Position numbers and translations under genes: made by a program. The notes below the pieces were generated by a model. It had not been told where the DNA came from. It did not search any database and worked only from the letters and a program-made list of their open reading frames with translations. Of a stretch of 64,000 nt of DNA, positions 10,799 to 20,757 are shown in pieces (position 1 is the stretch's first letter; every line of letters begins with the position of its first letter). Where the stretch lies: NCBI GenBank assembly GCA_031310005.1, contig CM062380.1, positions 2,790,001-2,854,000 on the forward strand. The letters are read 5' to 3'. The stretch is from Dactylellina haptotyla (lineage: Eukaryota > Ascomycota > Orbiliomycetes > Orbiliales > Orbiliaceae).

Positions 10799-12489
10799 AT
10801 GACAGCAGGTGCATGGGAAAGGGACCAGGTCGCGCGCCTACAGGGCGATCGCGACCATGTTAACACTGTCGCTCGTGAGAACTTGGCGGCTGACAGCAAG
10901 GAAGTTGCTGGTGAGAGTACAATCCAAGATATCGAACTCGCGACTGGCGAAAAAATGCCCTGGTACCGCAAGGTCACCCATGTCACCTCCAAATTCTTGC
11001 GATTCGTCGGTCCAGGTATCTTGATTTCAGTTGCGTACATTGATCCGGATAACTTTCAGTCCAATGTCTCGTCTGGCGCGCAGTTCAAATTCAAGTTGTT
11101 GTTTATGATTCTCGTCGGCAATGGCATTTCGGCTTTCCTTCAGGTGAGAAATACAACAAGATATGCACGGCTGATAAGTTTCGGAAACGAAGTACTGATA
11201 CCCGTGAATAGTCGATGTCTATCAAGCTCGGTTCCGTTACCGGATTGGATCTTGCGCAAATGAACAGAGCTTCTTGTCCCTTCTGGCTTAACGTCTGTCT
11301 CTGGCTCCTCGCAGAAGCGGCCATCATCTGTACTGACGTCGGTTCTGTTATCGGTTTCGCAATTGGTGTTAATCTGCTGAACCCCGCTATTCCACTCCCC
11401 GCCGCCTGCGCGATCTCGCTCGTAGACACCCTCTTGATTCTATTCTTCTACAGGCCTTGGGGGGCACTAAGATGGCTGCGAGCATTCGAGTTCTTCATCG
11501 CCTCGATTGTCTTCGCCACCGTCATTTGCTTGATCTACCTGCTCGCATTGATCGATACCGAAGAAGCCCCTGCTGGCCAGGTCTTCCTGGGCTTCCTCCC
11601 ATCACGCACGGTCTTTGTTGGTGACGGTCTCCTCGAGTCTTGCGGTATAATTGGTGGTACGATCATGCCGCATACGATCTACCTAGGCTCCTCGATTGTC
11701 CAGGCTCGTCTCCGTGATTTTGATGTCAAGACAAAACACTACGAACTCCCTGAGGACACCGACGAGCAAGAAGCCAAAGTCATCTACCGTCCGTCCCTCG
11801 CAGCAATCAAATCCTGCATGGCATACTCGATCGCCGAACTCTGTTCCACCCTCCTTATCATCGCGATTTTTGTCAACTCCGCCATCTTGATTGTCGCTGC
11901 GGCCTCCTTCGATGATGACGATGCTGAATCCGCAGACTTGTTCGCCCTCTACGAGCTCTTTTCGGAGACTATTTCCCCATCTGCAGCCACCCTCTTCGCA
12001 TTGGGTCTCATGTTATCCTCTATGGCGTGTTCCGTCGTCGCCACCATGGCCGGTCAAATGATCCTCGAAGGTGCGATGCAATGGCACATTTCCCCGTTCG
12101 TGCGAAGACTTGCAACCCGTTCGATTGCGATCATCCCAGCTATCGCCATCGCTGCATCGGTTGGTAAAGCCGGTCTTGCGGATGCGCTTTACGCTTGTAA
12201 CATCGTACTATCTGTCAACCTCATCTTTACCTGTGCGCCGCTATTATGGTACGTCTGCCGTGACAAGTATATGACCGTTGCTGTGAACGGATCTACCACA
12301 CAAGGACACCCAATCAGCGGAAAGCAGCAGCGAAGGGAAGACGCAGAGCGAGAGAAAGAACTGGAGTCAGTTTCCTTGGCGAACGGATGGATTGGCAAGT
12401 TCTTCTCGGCTCTGATTTGGGTGGTGATTGTTTTCATGAATGTTGCATCTTGGGTGTTGTTGGGCCTCGGGAAGATTGACGATTTATAA
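10799..12489 (+). CDS. NRAMP/SMF-family divalent metal transporter
   Basis: Two exons, 10799-11143 and 11212-12489, phase 0, giving 540 residues. The family imports Mn2+ and Fe2+ with protons. The TM1 metal-site motif reads D-P-D-N (residues 82-85) in place of the usual D-P-G-N; both metal-binding residues, Asp and Asn, remain. The TM6 motif is I-M-P-H (266-269), with the metal-binding Met and His in place, followed by TIYLGSS. About eleven hydrophobic segments follow, with an acidic luminal loop (about residues 410-425, SFDDDDAESADL) and a charged stretch near residue 500. An upstream in-frame TTG is ignored, as nuclear genes start at ATG. The variant TM1 motif and following NFQSNVSSGAQF suggest a filamentous-fungal subgroup distinct from yeast Smf1-3. 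Confidence 0.93.
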
Positions 12490-13206
12490 AGGAAATATTT
12501 ATTCTTGTCTCTTCTGGGTATATTGGATGCATAGAGGGAGAGCTATATATATACGAGTTTCATTATATCCTTTATACGAAAAGATTAATACTATCTCAAA
12601 AGCTGTGAAAGGTCTCCTTAGAGAGACTTGGCAAATACACTTTCGTTTTTTGTCTAAAAATAATACATACTATATTCGCATCGATAAGGTGCGATTCAGA
12701 TGTGGTTACTGTTCCCACTTTTTAAAGCTAAGACTCATCAAACGGGTCCAATTTCCCGAATAGGAAGAACCTCGTAGAACCGGAGCTAGACACATAATAT
12801 CTTGTAGGAGGCCGGCGCATGATGGCAACAAGTGAATAATAGAAAGCTCGCATTACACGTTAAAGATGTTGGTTTGAATACAGAGAGACACCAGGTTAAA
12901 AAAAAAAACTGGTTGGCATAATAAATACATACAAGAGTAGAATGAGAAGGGAAAAGGAAAAAGGGGATAATAATAATACTACCATTGGGAGATTTTCGCG
13001 CCGTCTCTTTAATATTCTTGGACCGCATTCTATTCTTCGCCGAACTAGAAGAAGGCCACCCCTTATCATATATATCATTTGGGAAAAAAGAATCTCTTCG
13101 TAAACGAAACATCCATCAAAAGTCGCATCCATCATTGACTTCAATTGCTCACTTCATTTCTACTCGACTTCCTAGTGGATCCACAGCCGTGAGACGAATC
13201 GAGACA
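12490..13206. other. Convergent intergenic region, 3' UTRs
   Basis: About 720 bp between the stops of the NRAMP gene (+) and SEC62 (-). AT-rich, with a run of ten A at 12899-12908. No gene is supported. Confidence 0.4.
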
Positions 13207-14315
13207 CTACTCATCGAAAACCTCCTCGACTCTGGGCTGCATGCCCTGCGCGGTGTGTACGTGGTCTCCACTGTAGTTCATCCGGACGTCATCGCCGGAC
13301 GGTGTAGGCATCATACCTGGGGTGTTGAATTTTCCGCCGTGCGAGTGGGAGTGGGAGTGGGAGTGCTTTCTCTTCTTCTTCTTCTTCTTCTCTTCTTTTG
13401 TCTAATATTTTCACCATCATCGTTAGCGATCATCTACAGACCCAAATAAACTTCTCTAAAGCACTGTGTGTGATGTAAATATCTCACCTTTTCCCAAGCC
13501 CACACCGGTCTAAAGCTGTCAAAGAAACCAACATCCTCGAACAAGTTCGGATATAGCCACAATCCCGGTGGCACCACAAACATCGTTATAACGAACAGTA
13601 TCAACCTGAAGATCGCCATCAAGAAGAACAATCCCAACAGACCCAGCATGCCCATACTGAGATACCACACACCCAGTCTTAACACCGCAGGCCACAGCGG
13701 GAACATGACGATTCCTAGCAGCAAAACTAGCACACCCATACCGATGAGCGTTCGCTTCCACTGGGGGCCCTCGTAGAACCAGACGTAGTACATTTCGTCG
13801 CCGGCGGCTTGTTGCGGGACAATCTGGACGTTCCATTGGCCCTTGATGCGCTTGGGTTTGGCGTGCTGGTGATCACCGTGGTCTTCAGCTTGGGCCTCAA
13901 CTTTCTGGACACGCAGGGCCATCATATGACGCGGCAGGAGGAGGAAGGCCATCTCGGCTTCTTGGCGGTTGGTGACGGGTGGGAGGTTCGAGTTCTTTTT
14001 GGCTTGGGCTTTGGCGTAGGCTGGGGATTCGAGGGCGCGGATTGCTCGTTTGACTGGTTATCAAGGCATTGTGTCAGAGCAGGTTACTTTGATAAAAAAA
14101 AAGATTCTAGTTATTGCGGTGATTTGCAATATTTTGTAAATGATGTGCAAATTTGGGTTTTTGGAAGGCTTACCTTTGAACATGTCCACACGTTTGCCGC
14201 CCAATATCGAAGTTCTGGGTTTAAGGTCTGAGTTTTTGAGGAAATTGGCGACGGCGAGAGCATCGGGCCCTGGAGGCAGAGGCCCCATGGGCTGTCCTGG
14301 CGGAGGACCGGACAT
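13207..14315 (-). CDS. SEC62: Sec62, ER post-translational translocation subunit
   Basis: Three exons, 14315-14174, 14053-13488 and 13401-13207, giving 300 residues. Sec62 joins Sec63, Sec71/72 and the Sec61 channel to import finished proteins into the ER. The cytosolic N-terminal part contains ALAVANFLKNSDLKPR and ILGGKRVDMFKG, then VKRAIRALESPAY, a block typical of Sec62. Next come the MYYVWFYEGPQWKRTL segment and two closely spaced membrane hairpin helices (about residues 155-225), then FEDVGFFDSFRPVWAWEK. The last exon encodes a short tail with a Lys run followed by four His-Ser repeats. The start ATG is in a clean context and the first exon ends in phase 1. No damage is seen. Confidence 0.94.
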
Positions 14316-14829
14316 GTTTTACAGAAATACGCAACGGCGGCGGGAAGCTGCAATGCAACTGACTGATTGGCTGATTTTTGAGAAGAGAGCTGCTAAAATC
14401 GATAAGGAATGGATGGGATGGGCGGTAGCAGGTAATATTGACCAAGGAAGGGAAGACGAAGGAAGATAGATATGGCTGACTAAAAATTAAATAGAAATGC
14501 TCTCCTGCAGGGCTGCGACAGTGCGCGGTGGTTTAGGCCAGAGTTGCGGTTGCGATGGAGAGCAGAGAGCGGTGGTGAGAAGGGGAGGAAGGAGAGAAGA
14601 GGTCGGCGTGGGTATCCCACCTTTGCTGGGTTCCTGGCTGGGCGGCCTTCTCGAAGGTGCGGTTGGAGTTGAGAACAAAGTGTTATCCATCCGCCACCAG
14701 CCACATTTCGCACAAACACAAACGTGGCGCACGCTGCGGCTGGTGCACGACGGCTCGCTGTATGAGAGAATAAAAATGCGGTCTACGAAAAAAAAATAAT
14801 TAAAAAATATGCATATATATATTTACACT
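14316..14829. other. Intergenic between VPS52 end and SEC62 start
   Basis: About 510 bp, presumably SEC62 promoter plus VPS52 3' UTR (both genes run on the minus strand). Some GC-rich stretches near 14520-14660; an A-run and (AT) block near 14785-14822 next to the VPS52 stop. No gene seen. Confidence 0.4.
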
Positions 14830-17288
14830 TCATCTGCTCTGCTCCGGGCTGAACGCCTTCATTAGCGCCTCGAAATGCGTCTTCTGCTCATTCGCCAATT
14901 TGCCCTCCGTGTCCTGCGCACACCGTTTTTGTTAGCCTTGTTCGTCGTGCGCCGAATTGGGGGTTTATAGCTTACACTGATGATAGTTAGCGTTAGGGAG
15001 TAGTTGTTGAACAAAAAGCGCTCTCGTTTCGGCTTGTCCGATATACTGGCGCTTAGCTTTGTCAAAAACGCCTCGAAGTCGCTGCGTATTCTCCGTAAAC
15101 TACCCATTTTCACCATCAGTATGAGACACGGATCAGTAACTAATGATTTCGATCCTACCTATTCGTTGATGGCTCGTCGTCGCCTGCATCCGAGCTAAGG
15201 AGCAGCAGCGAATGCATGAATTGAGCGAACTTTTGGGTCAGCGGATGGGGTGCTGCACTCTGCTTGGCCATATCGTTCGCCGCCGACGCCAGTGCCGACT
15301 GTCTACCGGTCCCAGCCGATTTCCTCAAGTTTTCGCTGTGCATATCCATCACAACCTGAAATCTCGGCCAGAGTAGGATATTAGTCCCGTTAATGTAATT
15401 TTCAAGCACGGGCACCCGTCGTCTCTGTAGGAAAAACGCCGACTGTTGGTTCAGCCTAACGCAAAGAAGGATTCCCAATGCATCCATTGAGTTTTCAATC
15501 AGAGACTTTGTAAATCCCTGGCCCGCATTAAGTGTGGGATCGAAGATCTGGTGGAACATCTTGGAAACCTGATCGAACTTCTTGTGCGCGAAGAACTCTG
15601 TTAGGAACGTGAATTCTGATGCGACGTTCTCCGCAATCGCAAAGTTGTAAGTCCGAAAGGGCAGCTCGATATAGTGGCTCGCCTTTTCATCTTCTGCAGC
15701 CTGAGCTTGAACCAACGGGGCATCTTGGGTCTTATACAGATCGAGCCGGCGTCCAAGGGTAATAGCATCCACTGATGAGGGAACAGAAGCTTTCAAGCCC
15801 GGCAATAGCGGTCCCCTCCGGCCAGGGTCCTCCAGTCCTAGCAGATCACTTTTTTCAATGTTATGCAGCTTTATTTTCTCTAATGCTTTTTGGTATCTCT
15901 GGAAATGCGAAAGATAGTACCACCGCATCGTATTGATATAGGCCTGGCCTATCTCGTCTGCTAGTTGGGGATGGTGTCTCGCCATGAAGCCGAATAGTTC
16001 TTTATACCGTAAGAAGCCATTTTGCTGGATAATTTGGGCGTTGGTATTTGGTATCCTTAAGCTCTTAATTTTAGTGACAAAGTAGTCTCTTAATCTCTCG
16101 ATAGCCTATGGTAAAATGTTAGATTATACGGTCTAGAAAAATAGCAAGTAAATACTGACCCTGTTGGTTAGCTTGTCGAGCTCGGGTTTCACGTCCTCGA
16201 CCGCTTTAATGTTCTGAGTTTTCCGTCTATCAAGCGCTTTGATCTTGTTATCTGCTTCCTGGAGACTTTTGACCCAGTTCTCGTTCACATCACTCTCAGC
16301 TATGACTTGTATGACAGCAGGCGGTAGCGCTATATCCTCGAGAATCGGCGTAAGGAGTTTCTCTACATCCTAAGTCCGGATTTAACGTTAGAAAAGTGCA
16401 ACTGTATATTTAAAGGCGATGTGATAGTACCTTTCGATTATCTAATTTGGTATTAAGGGCTAGCGATCTGTTCTGCAGAGTCTCTATTTCGGCACTAACG
16501 CGTCCCAAGTCGGTTTTGAAAGAAGATAGGTACGATTCGACGGATCGCAATACTTCATCACAGGCCTGGTTGGTAAGATTGTCTAAATACTTGGGTCTTC
16601 GGGAGGTATATTGGAAGCTTGGGGGGCTTACCTTGATCGATTTGTGGAGATCCTGGAATTTGTCCTTCTCTTTTTCGTCTGATAGTTTCCTCTCTCTCCT
16701 AGTTAGCACACCAATAATATTGAAGTCAGACTGGGAAGTTCAATACTGACAATCTTGGGCCGTTTGTTCGATAACTGGTTGTTGATCTTGTGATGCCGGT
16801 TGCGGTATGGAAGTATCCTGTTGCAAGAAGTCATCTATGGAAAGACCCGCGAAGTCGAGATCTTCTCCTAGACTCAATGCTGCTAGTGGATCTTGTACCA
16901 CTGCTTTATCGTTTGTGGCGGATTTAGTGCCCAGTATATCGCCTAGCTTCCTAAGGGGGTCCTTTCCCTCAGATGGCCTACTAGATGCGACAGCAGCTCT
17001 GTAACCTAAGCTACCGATGGCACCGGGCAAAGGCGTCCCCTGCCGAGGGCCAGCAGCTCCAGCGAGTGAAACATTGGAGGAATTGGAAAGACTGAGGTTC
17101 AAGGAGGAGGATCGAGGGGTGACTCGTGCGGCGGCGGGACCACTGTTGTATACTCCGGAAAGCACTCTCGTAGGAGGACCGGAAGGAGTGAACGATTGTG
17201 GATTCGACGGCGGCCGGTTGGGTAGCGGTGGAGCAGGCTCCTGGATAGACTGAGTGAATTTGTTCCACATCAAGGACGAGCTGGTCAT
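14830..17288 (-). CDS. VPS52: Vps52, GARP/EARP tethering complex subunit, with an apparent 1-nt frameshift
   Basis: Exons on the minus strand: 17288-16747, 16698-16632, 16565-16431, 16369-16160, 16106-15159, 15099-14976 and 14913-14830, about 702 residues if one extra base is discounted. Vps52 is a core subunit of the GARP complex, tethering endosome-derived vesicles at the trans-Golgi. The first about 180 residues are disordered and rich in Ser, Pro and Gly. The Vps52 coiled-coil region follows (DLHKSIKACDEVLRSVESYL, SAEIETLQNRSLALNTKLDN), then the conserved C-terminal body (FLRYKELFGFMARHHPQLA, NRLNQQSAFFLQRR-like CVRLNQQSAFFLQRRRVPVL). Exon 5 begins AIERLRDYF, but a fourth T in the run at 16079-16082 puts VTKIKSLRIP into another frame. 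A model using a later acceptor would skip eight conserved residues. Sequencing error or genuine mutation cannot be told apart here. Intron 2 (66 nt) has no stop. Confidence 0.85.
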
Positions 17289-18137
17289 GACAAGCCGTCA
17301 CGAAGCATTGTCTACGGGTTTCTGTAGGGTTGCTGTCCGATATTCGCGAGTATCGAGTATCGAGTGCCAGCTGTGAAGCAAGCTTGCAGGCCAGTTTGGC
17401 GCGTACGTAACGGACCTCTGTTGGGTGCTCCTGGGTGGTGTCTGCGCTATGGACAGGTAAGCGACTCGTCGACAGGGAGCAAGCTTCCAACAGGACCCTC
17501 GACGGGTTGTGCGCCTGGCCCGAGTCGCGGCAGCACCGTCCAGCTCTGCGGGGGCCCAACGAGCGGCGATAGGCCCGGAATGCGAGGTACTCGAGGAGAA
17601 GATGCCCGGAGCAGCCGGCGTGGTCGTCCGTCGTGCGTGATTAGCTGGTTGGCGATAGAGAGATACGAGATTGTATGGGGGCGGCGCGGTGTGTTGTGGC
17701 TGCGGTCGTTTTCGGTGTCGTCGTTGCGGCCGGCGCGTGTTTTCTTCTTCTCCTCCAACACCAATCGCCCGAGCAAGCAACGTTGACCGCATCGCCAACT
17801 TCATTCAACGTCCACCATCGCAAACGCATCAACCCGTCCACAGCGTCCACAGCGTCCGCATCGACCACGAGACGTCGCACCGCCACACGTCGCACCTTCC
17901 CTCTTTCCCTCTTCTTCCTGTGCGCCGCCGAGCCAGTCAGCGTACCGCGATAGGCTTGCCTTGCTGCCACCGAGAGGGACCATCCCATCCCGCAACGTGT
18001 GTTCCAATCCCCGTCGCCCAACATCCCTCCTTCCCCGTGAAGCTCGGCATCGGGCAGCTCGATGCACTGGTTCGCCGCCACACATACTGATCGCGATTGA
18101 GCGTATAGGAGCGTGTAGCAGCACATATAAAACCACA
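17289..18137. promoter_or_regulatory. Divergent promoter between VPS52 and RSC8/SWI3
   Basis: About 850 bp, GC-rich compared with the rest of the window, lying between two start codons that point outwards. Several plus- and minus-strand open frames cross it, but their composition (Arg, Pro and Ser from GC-rich frames) is what random GC-rich DNA gives and none has a domain. No clear TATA box at a useful distance. Confidence 0.45.
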
Positions 18138-20354
18138 ATGGACCCGGATCATCTCGACTTTGGCTCCCCTGCGACCTCAGGCGCCACCCCAAACCCGCTG
18201 GCCAACCTGGACCGTCTGGCGTCCCACAGCCCGCTCCCCGGCGAAACAGAAACCTCCACTCCTAATCTTGATAACGACAATGACGATGACGACGAGGATG
18301 ATGACGATAAGGAAGGCGATGTCTCCATGTTGGAGTCCTCTGAGAATGTAGACCCCAAACCAAAGGAGGAGAAGAGCTCGGCCAACGGCTCGCCGAGCGC
18401 CAATGATGATGGCGCCGAGGAAGCCGGTGACGGCGACGATGAAGACGAGGTCATGCAGGGTATGGAGGGCACCGCAGATTCAAAGACTGCCAATGGTGAG
18501 AAGCAGGAAGGCGAGGATGAGACCACTGCTGCCGCAAAGTCCAATCTTGTCAGCCAAACATATCAGACCATAATACCGAGCTATGCCACCTGGTTCGATA
18601 TGAACTCCATCTCCGACATTGAACGAAAGTCCTCCCCTGAATTCTTCAACAACCGCAACCGCAGCAAGACTCCTGCCATCTACAAGGATTACAGAGATTT
18701 CATGATCAACACCTATCGTCTGAATCCTCAAGAATTCCTCACAGTCACCGCCTGCCGCAGGAACCTTACTGGTGATTCCGGCGCGATTATGCGAGTACAT
18801 CGTTTTCTCGAACAGTGGGGCTTGATCAATTACCAGGTAAGGAATCTTATTTACTTTTATTTCCCCTTGATTGATAAAGAGCTCTTGCTAATCAGGCTCC
18901 AGGTCGACCCTGAAAAACGACCCAATAATGTTGGACCCCCTTTCACCGGCCATTTCAGAATCATCGCCGACACACCACGAGGACTGCAGCCTTTCCAACC
19001 CGGCGTCGGATCTCAAATCTCGTCTGAAGGAAAGGCTCTCCCAGCATCCGAGAAGGCGGCCGCAGCATCTGCCACACCCAAACCCGAAGCGAAAGTTAAC
19101 GCCGGCAAGAACATCTATGAGGCCTCTGGCAAAGACACTGGCGATGCCTCAAAAGCGAACGGTCACGCTGATGACGCCGAAAAGAAGATGCACCACTGTT
19201 ATTCCTGTGGTGTAGACTGCGGCAGAGTCAGATACTGCACTCCTAGATCTAAAAAGATTGAGCTTTGCCCGAACTGTCATCTTGAAGGCCGATTCCCAAC
19301 GGGATACACCAGTGCTGATTTCTCCCGAGTTGATGATGTCAATTACCAAGCTGTCGACAGGGACGCGCCTTGGAACGACAGCGAAACTCTACTTCTTCTT
19401 GAAGGTATCGAGATGTTCAAGGACGACTGGAATATGATTGCTGCGCACGTTGGCTCTCGCACCAGGGAGCAATGTGTCGTTCATTTCCTGCAGATGCCTA
19501 TCGAAGACAAGTTCCTGGAGGAGAACCCAGAGCAGTTGGGGCCTCTCCAATACGACAGAATACCATTCACACAGGCCGACAATCCAGTCATGAGCGTCAT
19601 CTCTTTCCTTGCTTCTCTGGTTGATCCAAAGGTTGCAGCTGCCGCAGCTCAAAGCTCAATGGATGAGATGCTCCAGTTGCTTCGAGGCAAGTTGGAAGAA
19701 AACGCCTCGAAGGCTACCGCCCCAGCTGCTGATGCCGAAAAGAAGACCGAAGAAAAGACTGAGACGGAGACTACTGCCGCCGCCACATTATCTCCTAAGG
19801 ATTCAGCTGATGCTGTCGTTAAGAACGCTATGGACATCGACGAGCCCTCTACAGATATTGTTAAGAAGGAAAAGCCAAAGGCGATTGACCAAATGGCTGC
19901 TGTTGCCTTGGGTGTCGCGTCTGCCCGTGCTTGCGGTCTTGCTTCTAACGAAGAGCGTGAAGTCATGCGCCTTGTCAGCGAAACTATCAACGCAAGCCTT
20001 CGCAAGATCGACATGAAGCTCACACACTTCCAAGAGCTGGAGAATCTCCTACATGCAGAGCGAAAAGAACTTGAGAAGAACAAGCAGCAGCTGTTCATGG
20101 ATCGTCTGGCGATGAAGAAGCAAGTTATCAAGGCTGCTGAGCTTTTGAAGAAGGCGCAGGCCAGCAGCGGTGCCGATGTTGCCAAGTTTGCCGACCAGGC
20201 TGCTGGCATGAACTTTGGGGCCGCGCCAGGAGGTGGCATGGACGGTTCTAGAACTCTCTTGGTCCCCGCGGGATCTGAGATCGGTTCTGCTCTCACTGGA
20301 CCAGGCTCCGTCCCACCTAGTCAGATGGAAGGCTATACATCTTTCGATGCGTAA
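18138..20354 (+). CDS. RSC8/SWI3-family SWIRM-SANT subunit of SWI/SNF-type chromatin remodellers
   Basis: Two exons, 18138-18836 and 18903-20354, giving 716 residues. The protein is a scaffold subunit of SWI/SNF or RSC remodelling complexes in the nucleus. An acidic disordered N-terminus (residues 40-130) precedes the SWIRM domain (about 138-240: SYATWFDMNSISDIE, IYKDYRDFMINTYRLNP, FLEQWGLINYQ). A ZZ-like zinc segment follows (about 329-370: HHCYSCGVDCGRVRYC, LCPNCHLEGRFP), then SANT (about 388-436: APWNDSETLLLLEGIEMF, WNMIAAHVGSRTREQCVVHF) and a C-terminal Leu-rich coiled coil (FQELENLLHAERKELEKNKQ). The 66-nt intron at 18837-18902 splits NYQ and VDPE; it is a multiple of three with no stop, so the whole 797-codon frame looks open. 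The conserved SWIRM sequence NYQVDPE shows it is spliced. Upstream in-frame codons lack an ATG of better context. Confidence 0.94.
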   Translation: MDPDHLDFGSPATSGATPNPLANLDRLASHSPLPGETETSTPNLDNDNDDDDEDDDDKEGDVSMLESSENVDPKPKEEKSSANGSPSANDDGAEEAGDGDDEDEVMQGMEGTADSKTANGEKQEGEDETTAAAKSNLVSQTYQTIIPSYATWFDMNSISDIERKSSPEFFNNRNRSKTPAIYKDYRDFMINTYRLNPQEFLTVTACRRNLTGDSGAIMRVHRFLEQWGLINYQVRNLIYFYFPLIDKELLLIRLQVDPEKRPNNVGPPFTGHFRIIADTPRGLQPFQPGVGSQISSEGKALPASEKAAAASATPKPEAKVNAGKNIYEASGKDTGDASKANGHADDAEKKMHHCYSCGVDCGRVRYCTPRSKKIELCPNCHLEGRFPTGYTSADFSRVDDVNYQAVDRDAPWNDSETLLLLEGIEMFKDDWNMIAAHVGSRTREQCVVHFLQMPIEDKFLEENPEQLGPLQYDRIPFTQADNPVMSVISFLASLVDPKVAAAAAQSSMDEMLQLLRGKLEENASKATAPAADAEKKTEEKTETETTAAATLSPKDSADAVVKNAMDIDEPSTDIVKKEKPKAIDQMAAVALGVASARACGLASNEEREVMRLVSETINASLRKIDMKLTHFQELENLLHAERKELEKNKQQLFMDRLAMKKQVIKAAELLKKAQASSGADVAKFADQAAGMNFGAAPGGGMDGSRTLLVPAGSEIGSALTGPGSVPPSQMEGYTSFDA

Positions 20355-20757
20355 GCGAGAAGGATGAATGAGGTGGAGACGATTTTTTGGTTTTAGTTCA
20401 ACGGCGTGATATTCCCTGTTTCTCAATATTTTTTACGGAGCCGTTTATTTTATCGTTTCTCTCTTATTCTCTTCCTGTACTTTTTCTGGGGGTTATTTTC
20501 TTTCCTTTTAACGCTCTCTCTGTGAGAAATGATCTCTAAAATGTGTACAATTAAATGATGTTTAATAGAAGGCGCGACTCAGACTTGTTGCTGCTAACTT
20601 CCCCCATCACGACTTTCAAATGGTTCTTACAACCGAAGAAAGTGCTTCGCTTGATTCCGGGTCTTTACGTCAAGCATGTCAATGTCAATAAGTAATTGGA
20701 ATATTCAATTTTTGGGAAAAGACATACAAATCATTCGTAGCAGAATGACTTCTAACT
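20355..20757. other. Convergent intergenic region, 3' UTRs
   Basis: About 400 bp between the stops of RSC8/SWI3 (+) and the METTL16 homologue (-). T-rich near 20380-20515, as in a 3' UTR. No gene seen. Confidence 0.4.

Noticed and set aside
14830-17288. Calling VPS52 a pseudogene
   Set aside because: Only one homopolymer base disturbs an otherwise intact seven-exon gene; a sequencing error is at least as likely, so it is kept as a CDS with a warning.
18125-18131. ATATAAA just before the RSC8/SWI3 start codon considered as a TATA box
   Set aside because: It is only 7 bp from the ATG, too close to direct transcription of a usable leader.
17298-18192. Long overlapping open frames on both strands between VPS52 and RSC8/SWI3
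   Set aside because: GC-rich composition gives long frames by chance; no domain, and they sit exactly in the divergent promoter.
18837-18902. Treating the RSC8/SWI3 gene as intronless because the frame is open throughout
   Set aside because: The 22 extra residues would break the conserved NYQ-VDPE junction of the SWIRM domain, and the segment has good donor, branch and acceptor signals.
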